A stretch of DNA of 64,000 bases from an uncultured Paracoccaceae bacterium (GTDB taxonomy: Bacteria > Pseudomonadota > Alphaproteobacteria > Rhodobacterales > Rhodobacteraceae). The translations under genes and the position numbers were made by a program. The first letter of the stretch is position 1, and each line of letters begins with the position of its first letter. The stretch is taken from contig CANLDN010000011.1 of NCBI GenBank assembly GCA_947489445.1, forward strand, positions 1 through 64,000. The letters are read 5' to 3'. Under the pieces are notes generated by a model that was not told the origin of the DNA, did no database searches, and worked only from the letters and a program-made list of their open reading frames with translations. This document shows, in pieces, positions 41,112-49,451 of this stretch.

Positions 41112-43209
41112 TACTACGACCCTCTGAAGAAATGTGGTTTGACTGGCGCGCCAACCTACTGGCCGCGTCCGCGTTCAATGCGGTGGCAAAGTCATCGGTC
41201 GTGATCACGGGGTCATTGCCCTTTGCCGTCAGTGCGCGTCGCAGCGACGACCTGGCCGCCATTTGGACAAGATTGGCCAATCCGGCGCCGGAGTACCCGT
41301 CGGTTTGTTGGGCAAGGGCGTCTAGATCAATATCCTGATCCAGCGGTCGCGTGCCTGCGTGGACCCTCAAGATTGCAAGACGGGCCTGTTGATCTGGCAA
41401 AGGGATGGGAAGGACCATATCGAACCGGCCCGGTCGGGTGAGAGCCGGATCAATCGCTGCGGCCCTGTTCGTGGCTCCAACAACTACAATGCCCTGGTTA
41501 CTGTCCAGACCGTCAAGCTCTGCAAGTAGCTGTGTCACAATACGCGTGACGACGCCATCACTGCCGCCGCGCCGGGGGGCAAGCCCATCCAACTCATCAA
41601 AGAATATCAGTGTGGGGGCCGATTGGCGCGCCCGGTTGAACACGTCGGCAATCGCGCGTTCGGCTTCGCCCAGAAACTGGGACATAATTTTTGATGGGCG
41701 GACAAATAGGAAGTTCATCCTACTTTCATTGGCAAGCGCTTGCGCGATCAGGGTTTTACCGCTACCTGGCGGCCCCGACAACAAAATCCCCTTGCATGGT
41801 GCTACCTGCATCGCCTCAAACGTGGCTGCGTGTTCAAGGGGCCAGATGACAGCTTCGATCAGGGCGTTCTTTTCATGATCCATGCCGCCAATATCTGCCC
41901 AGGTTATGCTTTTGCGCCGCACATGGGTTTCACGCAAGACGCTGGGTATGGTGCGTGAACGCCCGGTTTCCAGGTCCGCCTGAGTGATGAAGAGTTCGGC
42001 GGGAACCACTGCGTCTTCGCCGCCAGCGTCATGCACCGCGCGCTGCAGTGCAGCCAGTGATGCCTCTCGAGCGAGTGCCGCCAAATCAGCGCCGACATAG
42101 CCATGACATTGTTCCGACAGATCGGCCAATGCCACGTCACTGGCCAAGGGCGCGTTGCGCAAATGGATGCCAAGGATATCTGCGCGTTGTTTGGCATCTG
42201 GTGGCGGGAAGCTGATTTCGCGGTCAAATCGACCTGGGCGGCGCAAGGCACTGTCCAGACTGTCCGGCAAATTTGTGGCCGCCATCACAACCACATTGCC
42301 GCGATCATCAAGACCATCCATCAGCGTCAAAAGTTGGGCCACCATCCGCCGTTCAACCTGTTTTTCGCCGGACATACCGTCGCGCTTTGGAGCAATGGCG
42401 TCGATCTCATCGATGAAGATGATAGCAGGCTGATCTTTTTCTGCGGCTTGGAAGATACTGCGCAACGCCGCTTCGCTTTCGCCATAGTGTTTTGATACAA
42501 TTTCTGGTCCGTTGAGTTGAAAAAACGCGGCTGATGTATTCGCAGCAATCGCGCGCGCCAACAGCGTTTTCCCAGATCCCGGCGGGCCGTTGAACAACAC
42601 GCCGCGTGGCGGTTTGATACCAAGCCGGGCAAACAGATCAGGACGTAACAGCGGTGCCGCAACCATTTCATGGATACGTGCGATCTGAGCATCCAATCCG
42701 CCGACCCCGTTATAGCTGATCGCCTGATCCGGATCCGTCCGGAGCGAGATCGCGGTGTGATCTTGAAACAATCCGGCAGGTGCGGGGGTCAGTGATTGCA
42801 CCTCAAGTGACGTGTGCTGCCCCGCTTGGTCGACAACGTCGACCATGTCGCCCTCGGTCAAAGGCACATCAAAAAGGGCTTCTGACATTACGGCGGTATC
42901 CGGCGGCACCTTACCTTTTACACAAAAGATTACCGATGTGAGGTTGGGCAATTTTGCTGGCTGCAATTTTGCGGCCTTGCCGGGCGCGAATTCCGCGTTT
43001 GTCAGAATATCATTGCTGACTTTTGCGGCATTGCCGCCGCGGGGGGCCGGCACAACCCGGGCATGGGTGGTGCGCCCTATTGTGACAGCCGCTGTATCAC
43101 CTGCGCGCAGGCCAATTTTCGACATTTGATCCATCGGCACCCGAATACAGGCGCGCCCCGCAATTAAGTCATCAGACCCCTCAAGTGATAGTGTGATCTC
43201 AACGCTCAT
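41098..43209 (-). CDS. Cdc48/VAT-type double AAA+ ATPase in gas vesicle operon
   Basis: A 703-residue protein with an N-terminal double-psi-barrel substrate domain (about 1-165) and two AAA+ domains. First: Walker A GPPGSGKTLLARAIA, Walker B IIFIDEIDAIAPKRDGM, arginine finger region RRPGRFDREISF. Second: GPPGSGKTLIAQALA, LIFFDELDGLAPRRGG, TRPGRFDMVLPI. Both sites have intact Walker residues. It resembles archaeal VAT/Cdc48 unfoldases and in gas vesicle clusters is probably a chaperone that remodels vesicle proteins. Start ATG 43209 overlaps the gvpG stop by four bases. Confidence 0.92.
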   Translation of the reverse strand: MSVEITLSLEGSDDLIAGRACIRVPMDQMSKIGLRAGDTAAVTIGRTTHARVVPAPRGGNAAKVSNDILTNAEFAPGKAAKLQPAKLPNLTSVIFCVKGKVPPDTAVMSEALFDVPLTEGDMVDVVDQAGQHTSLEVQSLTPAPAGLFQDHTAISLRTDPDQAISYNGVGGLDAQIARIHEMVAAPLLRPDLFARLGIKPPRGVLFNGPPGSGKTLLARAIAANTSAAFFQLNGPEIVSKHYGESEAALRSIFQAAEKDQPAIIFIDEIDAIAPKRDGMSGEKQVERRMVAQLLTLMDGLDDRGNVVVMAATNLPDSLDSALRRPGRFDREISFPPPDAKQRADILGIHLRNAPLASDVALADLSEQCHGYVGADLAALAREASLAALQRAVHDAGGEDAVVPAELFITQADLETGRSRTIPSVLRETHVRRKSITWADIGGMDHEKNALIEAVIWPLEHAATFEAMQVAPCKGILLSGPPGSGKTLIAQALANESRMNFLFVRPSKIMSQFLGEAERAIADVFNRARQSAPTLIFFDELDGLAPRRGGSDGVVTRIVTQLLAELDGLDSNQGIVVVGATNRAAAIDPALTRPGRFDMVLPIPLPDQQARLAILRVHAGTRPLDQDIDLDALAQQTDGYSGAGLANLVQMAARSSLRRALTAKGNDPVITTDDFATALNADAASRLARQSNHISSEGRSNVPI

Positions 43210-43436
43210 GTGATTGCCTTGAGGCGCAGGAGCAGCTCGGTTTCTGCCTTGTCATAGTCGTCTTCTGTAATGTCATCACGCATCAACGCCTGCTCCAATG
43301 CAGCCAAGGCGCGCTTGATTGTGGCCGGATCGTTGAATTCTTCCAACGCGGCCCCGTGGATTTTTTGCATAACCCAAAAAGCGCCGTCCATTGGTCCCTT
43401 GACGGGCAACAACAGCAGTGAACCAAGCATGCCCAT
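43206..43436 (-). CDS. gvpG: Gas vesicle protein GvpG
   Basis: A 76-residue protein with the GvpG signature: LLLLPVKGPMDGAFWVMQKIHGAALEEFNDPATIKRALAALEQALMRDDITEDDYDKAETELLLRLKAI. GvpG is a small accessory protein that links GvpF and other accessory proteins. It begins in the stop codon of the upstream gvpF (TAATG at 43434-43438), so the two are coupled; an internal ATG at 43430 is an alternative. Confidence 0.92.
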   Translation of the reverse strand: MGMLGSLLLLPVKGPMDGAFWVMQKIHGAALEEFNDPATIKRALAALEQALMRDDITEDDYDKAETELLLRLKAIT

Positions 43437-44206
43437 TACGTGGCTTCCTCTGTCTTTTTGACGTTGAGCGACAGGCGCACAAAATTATACATCGGCACTG
43501 GTCCGATTACTTGAATTCTGGGCTCGTCCCCTGGGGCAAAGGTACATTGCGCCGTGGCCGCTTCAACGGCGTTGATGAATTGGGCCTGTTCGTCTTGTTT
43601 GACCAAGAACTCGGCTCGTAGCACCTCCACATCGTCTTCCGGTGCGCGCAAAACATGTGCCTGGTGATGCGGTCGGAGTGCATCCAGCAATCTTTTTTGT
43701 GCCGTGCCACGCCGCCGATCAAGATGTTCTGCGAGCGAGCGCCCGAATTCGGCGCGTTCAAAATGTGCCTCCGCGCCGCGCCGTGCCAATGCGTCGCGCC
43801 GACGGATCAGATCAGGGCTGTCGGACAACGCGGCCAGCAGTGCAACATCCCGGTCAAAACAAATCCTTATTCCGAGTTCGACGCAGCCACGGACACGGTC
43901 AAATGCAGCCAGAATCTGTGCCTTGCGCTGCCCGATTAGTTGATCAACTGCCGCATCACTGTCCGCCAACAGCCCAAAGCGCGCAGGCAATAACGTTCCT
44001 TGACCCATCAATGTTTCAAGGACTTTGGTATGGGCCAGCATCAACCGCCGTTTTGGCAGGATTTCCTCGCCATCATAATCACCGTAAACCAGTGTCCAAT
44101 CGTCGATGCGCCTGGTGGATATCGGCCCCAAAGTCATCGGCAAAGGGTCAATGGTTTGCGATGACGGCAAACCCTGCATTTCGATCAAGCCATAAAGATA
44201 CTTCAT
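43436..44206 (-). CDS. gvpF: Gas vesicle protein GvpF
   Basis: A 256-residue GvpF/L family protein: MKYLYGLIEMQGLP at the N terminus, HTKVLETLMGQGTLLPARFGLLADSDAAVDQLI (LPARFG motif), RDALARRGAEAHFERAEFGRSLAEHLDRRRGTAQKRLLDALRPH and the C-terminal RIQVIGPVPMYNFVRLSL (GP-P-YNFV). It sits directly after the gvpH gene and overlaps it by four bases. GvpF binds GvpA and helps initiate vesicle assembly. Confidence 0.93.
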   Translation of the reverse strand: MKYLYGLIEMQGLPSSQTIDPLPMTLGPISTRRIDDWTLVYGDYDGEEILPKRRLMLAHTKVLETLMGQGTLLPARFGLLADSDAAVDQLIGQRKAQILAAFDRVRGCVELGIRICFDRDVALLAALSDSPDLIRRRDALARRGAEAHFERAEFGRSLAEHLDRRRGTAQKRLLDALRPHHQAHVLRAPEDDVEVLRAEFLVKQDEQAQFINAVEAATAQCTFAPGDEPRIQVIGPVPMYNFVRLSLNVKKTEEAT

Positions 44207-44754
44207 GGCTTTGGTACCTTTGGGAGTTGCAGATCAAGGATGCCATTGCGCAACCTGACGCTGGCACTCTCCACATCAAATTCAGATCCGATATCCACCT
44301 TTACATGATACACCCGGTCACCCGTTGTACTGATGTGAAGCGTGTCATCCTCTTTGTGCAGGACGAGTTCTGACTGCACAACGCCGGGCATGTCAGCGGC
44401 TAAAATCCAGCGATCACTGTCTTCGATCAAATCATACGCTGGCGCACGGGGCTTGCTGGCAGGCGTTGTCGGTTTTGTGGCATGCTTCCGGTCCGGGTTG
44501 ACAGGGCGCGGTTTCGACGTCGTTCTGACGGCTTCGCCGAGGCCACCCATTTTCACACGGATACCAGCCTGCGCGCGGATTGGCCCCTTTTCAGTGTCGA
44601 AAACATGTTCGCGGCTAATCTCGCCGGATCGGCCATCATCCAGACGGTTGATGATTTCGGTCACAGCCTCGCCCAGATTGCCGATCAGACCGTTGATATT
44701 CAGGTCTAATTCTTCCGCGGCGCGTGCGAAAGCATCTGATTTTTTCTTGGTCAT
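44203..44754 (-). CDS. gvpH: GvpH: Hsp20-like gas vesicle chaperone
   Basis: A 183-residue protein whose C-terminal 80 residues form an alpha-crystallin-like domain (PAYDLIEDSDRWILAADMPGVVQSELVLHKEDDTLHIST ... VRLRNGILDLQLPKVP). The first 80 residues (AEELDLNINGLIGNLGEAVTEIINRLDDG) and the basic linker match GvpH of Gram-negative gas vesicle clusters. It likely keeps GvpA soluble. Overlaps the gvpJ-like gene by four bases and gvpF by four. Confidence 0.88.
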   Translation of the reverse strand: MTKKKSDAFARAAEELDLNINGLIGNLGEAVTEIINRLDDGRSGEISREHVFDTEKGPIRAQAGIRVKMGGLGEAVRTTSKPRPVNPDRKHATKPTTPASKPRAPAYDLIEDSDRWILAADMPGVVQSELVLHKEDDTLHISTTGDRVYHVKVDIGSEFDVESASVRLRNGILDLQLPKVPKP

Positions 44755-45071
44755 GACAATTCCTGTTCTGCGCGCTCAGTCGCTGCGAGCGCAGTTTCAA
44801 GATGTTCAATGCGGGCAAGCAGAGCGGCATTGTCGGCGGCTAGCGTATCTGTTTGTGCAGAAAGTCGGGGATCCGCCTCCCACCAATTGATGCCCATCTC
44901 TTTTGCTTTGTCGACAGTCGCGATCAAAAGCCGAAGCCGGATCGTCAGCAGTTCAATCCCCACCAATGAGATTGAGATATCGCCCGCAATGACGATGCCC
45001 TTATCGAGAATACGTTCAAGCACATCGGCCAAGCCATCCGAATGCGCCGCACCTTGAAGTTCGAAGCTCAT
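44751..45071 (-). CDS. gvpJ: GvpJ-like minor shell protein with coiled-coil tail
   Basis: A 106-residue GvpA relative: GLADVLERILDKGIVIAGDISISLVGIELLTIRLRLLIATVDKAKEMGINWWEADPRLS is the shell-like core (residues 12-70), followed by a helical, Ala/Leu/Glu-rich coiled coil (AQTDTLAADNAALLARIEHLETALAATER). The tail is typical of GvpJ-type minor proteins. Starts ATG 45071 overlapping the gvpO stop (ATGA). Confidence 0.88.
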   Translation of the reverse strand: MSFELQGAAHSDGLADVLERILDKGIVIAGDISISLVGIELLTIRLRLLIATVDKAKEMGINWWEADPRLSAQTDTLAADNAALLARIEHLETALAATERAEQELS

Positions 45072-45382
45072 GACTGGTCCCGATCTTCGCGGTGATAGCG
45101 CCGAATACGCGTAAACTTCAAAAGCTCGCCAACATCGCTCAGCCGCACTTCATAGGTCACCAATAAGTCGTTATCGCCCATACGCGCCGCGCTTTCGATC
45201 GCATCCAGCATCACGTTCCAACCGCCATCAGTTTCTTTTTCGCAGGACGAAACGGCGTCGACCGTCAGGTTTGTCATTGCAAAAAAGGCATCTTTCGCAT
45301 GATCGATTGCATCCAGCATTTTCAAAGCGCCGGCTTTGTTGCTACTTTTGAACTGAACGGCGGGCACATGTTCCATTGACAC
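45068..45382 (-). CDS. gvpO: Gas vesicle protein GvpO
   Basis: A 104-residue protein of the GvpO family: GGWNVMLDAIESAARMGDNDLLVTYEVRLSDVGELLKFTRIRRYHREDRDQ is the family's core, in particular the YEV-L---GEL-(K/R)F-R--RYHR block. GvpO's role is structural or regulatory in vesicle formation. It is preceded by the small coiled-coil gene with 20 bases between, and overlaps gvpJ by four bases. Confidence 0.9.
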   Translation of the reverse strand: MSMEHVPAVQFKSSNKAGALKMLDAIDHAKDAFFAMTNLTVDAVSSCEKETDGGWNVMLDAIESAARMGDNDLLVTYEVRLSDVGELLKFTRIRRYHREDRDQS

Positions 45383-45402
45383 TATCCTTGACGCAAAGCG
45401 CC

Positions 45403-45627
45403 TTAATCCTTGAGCAAGTGAATAAGGGCATTGCGCTGATCATTGTTGCGCTTGAGCTCTTCGCGGTAGGTTGCGACACGGTTTTCGGCCTGGGTGATAC
45501 CCATATTTAAGCGTGCGGCGTCGAACTCGAGCCGGACAAGGTGCATCGCAGCTTCCTTGGAATTGCGTGCAACAGCGCTGGACGCCATTCTCGGTCGTTT
45601 CGGGGTTTGGATGTGGGGGCGTTTCAT
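45403..45627 (-). CDS. Small basic coiled-coil protein between gvpN and gvpO
   Basis: A 74-residue protein: basic N terminus (MKRPHIQTPKRPRMASSAVAR) and an amphipathic helix (AAMHLVRLEFDAARLNMGITQAENRVATYREELKRNNDQRNALIHLL) typical of a coiled coil. No named family comes to mind. Its position inside the gas vesicle operon and the tight spacing (21-22 bases on either side) argue that it is a real gene with an accessory role, perhaps bridging GvpN and other proteins. An internal ATG at residue 14 (MASSAVAR) could also be the start. Confidence 0.65.
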   Translation of the reverse strand: MKRPHIQTPKRPRMASSAVARNSKEAAMHLVRLEFDAARLNMGITQAENRVATYREELKRNNDQRNALIHLLKD

Positions 45628-45648
45628 TGCTGTTTCCTAACCATGCTC

Positions 45649-46590
45649 CTAGGGGCGCCGTAGCTGTGTGATGATGGCCTCAACCGGCAACACGCCGTGG
45701 CTTCCGTTAAGCACATCAGCTGCAATCTGCGCGAGAAACGCGTCGGACAGTTTTTTGGTATGCAGCCGCATTTTTGCGATCCGCGCAATCATGATTGCGG
45801 CCCGCATCGAGGTGGCAGGGGCACCATCAGATCCGTTACGAAAATGGTTGACCATGTGTACGATCCGTTCACACATACCTTTGTCCAATCCACTGCGTGC
45901 ACAGACAATGCCAGCTTGGGTTTTCGGGTCGTTGGCCGCGACGTCAAATGTCACCATGCGGTCCATCAACGCATCTGGCGCATCATTTACGCCAGCATAT
46001 TCGCGTGGATTTGACGTCAGGATGATACGAAAGTGAGGGTGTGCGTTCAGGTAGGTACGCTCGTTTGATTTATCAGACGAAACCAAGACACCCTCTTCCA
46101 AAACGGACAATAGAATACCGTTCGCCTGTGGTGTGGCACGGGTGAATTCGTCATAAATGAGCGTTTGACCCTGTTCCATGGCATTGGCGAGGATGGATTG
46201 ACGCCAATCTGCTTTGGTCCGCGTTTCGCTGCGCCTGACACTTTGCACGTATTTGTCCACGACAGAGGCGTTGGTTGTTCCGACTTCTTTGCCGATCATG
46301 TCATCTGCAGTCATCCATTCATGTGCGGTCATCATTGCGATAGGGCGCCCGAGACGTCGTGCAACAGCTATCGCAAGCGATGTTTTGCCTTGCCCCGCGG
46401 GGCCTCTGAAATGGACGGGCACACCAGTGCGGGCGTAAAAGGAACTGCGTTGCAGGATCGATCCAATTGCGGCGTCCTCAAAAAATGCCTTGCCCTGTGA
46501 CAGTCCGGACCACGGGTTGTGACCCGCAGGTCCAGAGCAAACAAGAGAATCGTCCATCGCGGCTTCTGCCTGCATGACGTGTTCGGTCAA
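45649..46590 (-). CDS. gvpN: Gas vesicle protein GvpN (MoxR-type AAA+ ATPase)
   Basis: A protein of about 313 residues. Walker A FRGPAGQGKTSLAIAVA, Walker B TLIYDEFTRATPQANGIL, sensor region RIILTSNPREYAGVNDAPDALMDRMVTFDV place it in the MoxR/GvpN group. GvpN is thought to insert or arrange shell proteins and to regulate vesicle size. Start is uncertain: TTG 46590 has a weak GGGGA, ATG 46575 lies shortly downstream. The 89 bases separating it from the p-coumarate ligase gene could carry an internal promoter. Confidence 0.93.
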   Translation of the reverse strand: MTEHVMQAEAAMDDSLVCSGPAGHNPWSGLSQGKAFFEDAAIGSILQRSSFYARTGVPVHFRGPAGQGKTSLAIAVARRLGRPIAMMTAHEWMTADDMIGKEVGTTNASVVDKYVQSVRRSETRTKADWRQSILANAMEQGQTLIYDEFTRATPQANGILLSVLEEGVLVSSDKSNERTYLNAHPHFRIILTSNPREYAGVNDAPDALMDRMVTFDVAANDPKTQAGIVCARSGLDKGMCERIVHMVNHFRNGSDGAPATSMRAAIMIARIAKMRLHTKKLSDAFLAQIAADVLNGSHGVLPVEAIITQLRRP

Positions 46591-46679
46591 TTGCGATCCC
46601 CTATTTGTATGAAAGCCCGATCTGAGACCAGAGAGTCAGTGATTCTGGTTTAATTTGAATTAATCTGGATCTGTGGTTG

Positions 46680-47924
46680 CTATGCGCATGGCGCGTCGCC
46701 CCAGTCGCACAGTTTTCCCATGGCGTTACGCGGCAGTGCTGCGCCAAATCGAATGGATTGCGGGATGGCGACCGCCGGAAATTTCAAAAGCAGTGCCCCC
46801 TTAATCGCAAGCTCCATGTCCTGCAGATCGACGGCTTCCGTCGATGTGAGTACAACAAACGCCTTGAGCCGGTCGGTGCCCAAACGCACCGCAGCGGCTT
46901 GTACGCCATCTAACGACACGATGGTGTCACGCACCAATCGCGGGGACACATTCACCCCACCAACCTGAACAACATCATCCCTGCGCCCCTTCACATGAAA
47001 GGTGTGTTCTGCAGTCCAGTCCAGATTGTCCTGTATATCGAGCGCAGTCTGCCGACCTGCAGATCGGCAGACACCGTCACCATCACGCTCAAGATGCGGA
47101 AGCAGCTGAAACGGTTCCGTAATCGTTTGCCGCCATCCAACGCCGCCCGTCTCAGTTGCACCAAAAATTTCGGTCAGGGTTTCAAGGTTGCACCTTTCGA
47201 CAACCTGCCACGTGGCGGCATCCGTCGGGCCCGCCGAAACAATACCTCGTACATGATCAGGGAAGAACTGTCCGCTCCGATTGAGCAATTGCCAATTCCA
47301 AGGCGTTCCAACAACGTAGTCGCTGACTTGGGCATGGCGGAACACTGATCCGGGCGCATCATAGCAATTGATGACAGCGCAATCCAATACAGTCGGCATC
47401 ACGCACGAAAAGATGAAACCATAGATGTGGTGCGGAGGGACCATTGTTATGCAACGCGCACCATCGGGCAGTTCGCAAAACACGATGTCTTTTAGCGCGC
47501 GCGCTTCATTGAGAAAGGCAGATGCTGTATGCGTAACCTCCTTTGGCGAACCCGTGCTGCCCGATGTGAGAAAAGTAAAACTTTGATCGTCTCCCATCAC
47601 GTCAAGGTGCTGGGCGATGAGCCTAACCCAATCGCCCAGTCTGCGTTCAACATAAAGGTAGTCCTCTATCCCGGTTTGATGGAGACCAAGAAATCTGTTG
47701 AACACCAAAATCAAGTCTTGAACCGACAAACTGTCGAAGCCCAATGCCTCTTCGGTAACCTCCAATGCATCAAATTCCGCGGCGGTCAGCCTTGGATTTT
47801 GCAACACCGCAGCATGAGCCATGCTCAACCGCCCTTCGCGAACCAGTCGCTTTTGTTCGGTTGTAATGAGACTTCGGCAAAGACTGCGGATTGCATCAAC
47901 AGAAATGATACGCTCCATACCCAT
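46680..47924 (-). CDS. pcl: p-Coumarate:CoA ligase for PYP chromophore
   Basis: A 414-residue adenylate-forming enzyme. Motifs: TFLTSGSTGSPKEVTHT (ATP loop), EIFGATETGGVGWR (A5), HVKGRRDDVVQVGGVNVSP (A8) and LPRNAMGKLCDW with the catalytic lysine at the end. It is much shorter than plant 4-coumarate ligases and matches the PYP-associated bacterial type (TIGR02372-like). It activates p-coumarate as CoA thioester, the donor for the PYP cysteine. The gene lies between gvpN and the pyp cluster on the same strand; ATG 47924 or 47918 are the best starts. Confidence 0.9.
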   Translation of the reverse strand: MGMERIISVDAIRSLCRSLITTEQKRLVREGRLSMAHAAVLQNPRLTAAEFDALEVTEEALGFDSLSVQDLILVFNRFLGLHQTGIEDYLYVERRLGDWVRLIAQHLDVMGDDQSFTFLTSGSTGSPKEVTHTASAFLNEARALKDIVFCELPDGARCITMVPPHHIYGFIFSCVMPTVLDCAVINCYDAPGSVFRHAQVSDYVVGTPWNWQLLNRSGQFFPDHVRGIVSAGPTDAATWQVVERCNLETLTEIFGATETGGVGWRQTITEPFQLLPHLERDGDGVCRSAGRQTALDIQDNLDWTAEHTFHVKGRRDDVVQVGGVNVSPRLVRDTIVSLDGVQAAAVRLGTDRLKAFVVLTSTEAVDLQDMELAIKGALLLKFPAVAIPQSIRFGAALPRNAMGKLCDWGDAPCA

Positions 47925-47987
47925 TTGTGACGGTAACTCAGAGCTTCTGAACCTTGGGTCCACCTGGCATATATCGTCGGAAATCAA

Positions 47988-48470
47988 TTACTCATGGCCC
48001 TGAAGGTCATGAAAAAACTCACCAACGAGGCTGGCGTAATGGTGGCGGATTGCCCCGACTTCAGCTTGCAGTAAGGCAGCATAGACAGCGAGATCAGCAG
48101 CGACAGCCGTCGAAGGCATTACAGGCAGTCGGATGTCTTCGCCTGCATCATAGGCCTCGATCATATTCAGTGCCTCATCCAGATTGTCGAACATCCAGGC
48201 CTGTGCAGTATCCTGTTCATCGGCGGACTGAAAAAAAAGCTTGATCGCCAACGCGAAACGTTGGTCGGTGGTCCTGAAGATATTGATTTCATACCAATAG
48301 GGCAGGGATGGCGTATAGCTCATCGCCATCGCGAGTTCAGTGCCTTGAAAGGATAGTGGACGGGCACCCGCACGTTTGATGCGATAGGTCATTGCGTTGG
48401 CAGCAAACGCCGGGTTGTTCTGTAAAGAGGTGACCTGGTCGGTTTGTGGCATTTCCATGGATGAGGACAT
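47988..48470 (-). CDS. Unknown protein of the pyp cluster (RPLxFxG family, copy B)
   Basis: A 160-residue protein with no recognised family. Residues 28-78 (MTYRIKRAGARPLSFQGTEL ... WYEINIFRTTDQRFALAIKLFF) align with the neighbouring gene at 48486 and with the gene at 50277: all share R-x-G-x-R/P-PL-x-F-x-G followed by a strand pattern and an I-F/L-x-T/R-x-D/Q-G block. The rest is helical (DNLDEALNMIEAYDAG, LAVYAALLQAEVGAIRHHYASLVGEF). Its place between pyp and pcl suggests a role in light signalling, chromophore attachment or vesicle control, purely by context. Confidence 0.75.
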   Translation of the reverse strand: MSSSMEMPQTDQVTSLQNNPAFAANAMTYRIKRAGARPLSFQGTELAMAMSYTPSLPYWYEINIFRTTDQRFALAIKLFFQSADEQDTAQAWMFDNLDEALNMIEAYDAGEDIRLPVMPSTAVAADLAVYAALLQAEVGAIRHHYASLVGEFFHDLQGHE

Positions 48471-48485
48471 CTTGTTTTCCTTTGG

Positions 48486-49034
48486 TTATAGATTTCGGGA
48501 CGCGATTAGCTCACGGATCATTGCATCGAAGGCCGATCGCATTGGTTGTGCCATCTGAACAGTTTGCAGCGACGGCATTCCCGCCAAAAGCTGACCCATC
48601 TGAAAGCATTGCTCCGGCTGGTAGTCCCTTAGAAATGCAATAAGCATTGATGGGTCATACGCTTGTGTCGCCCGAAACACGGGTCTGGCCGGGAGGTTGT
48701 CGGGCGGGGCGGCATTTATGCTGGCATAAAGACAACCGTCGCGCGCCGTGAAGACTTGGAATGTCTGCCTAACGACACCGATGGGCGTACCGGCATCACA
48801 AAACAAATCCACAACAATATCCCCTTCAAACGTCAGTGGACGTTGGCCATCTCGCCGCAGCGAGATTGATTTCCATTTGGGCACTGCGGTGCGGCAGGCC
48901 GGGTTTTGTATTCCTGATGGTGGCCGCGGCCATGCCCGTTGGGGCCTTCGGTCGATTGGCGTTGACCCAAGCAGATGGCGCAGCCCGTCCGAAATCGTGA
49001 CTTCTACCATAGGATATGGAAGGGACTGTGCCAT
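48486..49034 (-). CDS. Unknown protein adjacent to pyp (RPLxFxG family, copy A)
   Basis: A 182-residue protein, no recognised family. Its central part (KWKSISLRRDGQRPLTFEGDIVVDLF ... RQTFQVFTARDGCLYASINA) is related to the proteins encoded at 47988 and 50277. The C-terminal third has QAYDPSMLIAFLRDYQPEQCFQMGQLLAGMP, a helical pattern with a faint likeness to the 52-residue product at 50050. It starts 15 bases after pyp on the same strand, so it is certainly co-transcribed with it. Confidence 0.78.
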   Translation of the reverse strand: MAQSLPYPMVEVTISDGLRHLLGSTPIDRRPQRAWPRPPSGIQNPACRTAVPKWKSISLRRDGQRPLTFEGDIVVDLFCDAGTPIGVVRQTFQVFTARDGCLYASINAAPPDNLPARPVFRATQAYDPSMLIAFLRDYQPEQCFQMGQLLAGMPSLQTVQMAQPMRSAFDAMIRELIASRNL

Positions 49035-49049
49035 CTGATATGAGATCCG

Positions 49050-49424
49050 TTAGGTGCGCTTTACAAACATCCAACAGTTCTGCCCGTCAGGTTGGGATTT
49101 GAGGTGAATTTTGACCCCTACATCTGCGCCCTTGTAGGCAAAATTGTAGTCGAACATGACGTTGATCTGGCCGGTTCTGTGAAACTTTAGAAACTCGCCG
49201 TGAAAGCGCTTGCCCTTGGCGCAGGGGGCTACGTCGTTGAAGAAGTCTTTGCCGATCATTTCGTCAGGCGTCCGGTTGGCGATAAGCCCTTCCGCCTTGT
49301 TGTACTTTGTTATTTTGCCGTTGCGATCCAGCATGACTGCGCCAAATGGCAAGTATTCCGCACGCTGCGGTTCGCGGCTGAGGATGTTGTCGAGATCCTG
49401 GCTACCGAAAGGGATGATTTCCAT
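49050..49424 (-). CDS. pyp: Photoactive yellow protein (blue-light receptor)
   Basis: A 124-residue PAS-fold photoreceptor. The chromophore cysteine is Cys68 in DVAPCAKG; Tyr41 and Glu45 in KYNKAEG are the hydrogen-bonding partners of the p-coumaroyl thioester (Tyr42 and Glu46 in the Halorhodospira protein); Arg51 is conserved. The residue matching Thr50 is Ala49, which may shift the spectrum or photocycle. The start MEIIPFGSQDLDNIL and the end SQPDGQNCWMFVKR closely resemble Rhodobacter PYPs as I recall them. Chromophore supply would come from the TAL at 35076 and ligase at 46680. No signal peptide; cytoplasmic. Confidence 0.95.
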   Translation of the reverse strand: MEIIPFGSQDLDNILSREPQRAEYLPFGAVMLDRNGKITKYNKAEGLIANRTPDEMIGKDFFNDVAPCAKGKRFHGEFLKFHRTGQINVMFDYNFAYKGADVGVKIHLKSQPDGQNCWMFVKRT

Positions 49425-49451
49425 CGTTTGATCCTTGATTTGTGACTGGGG

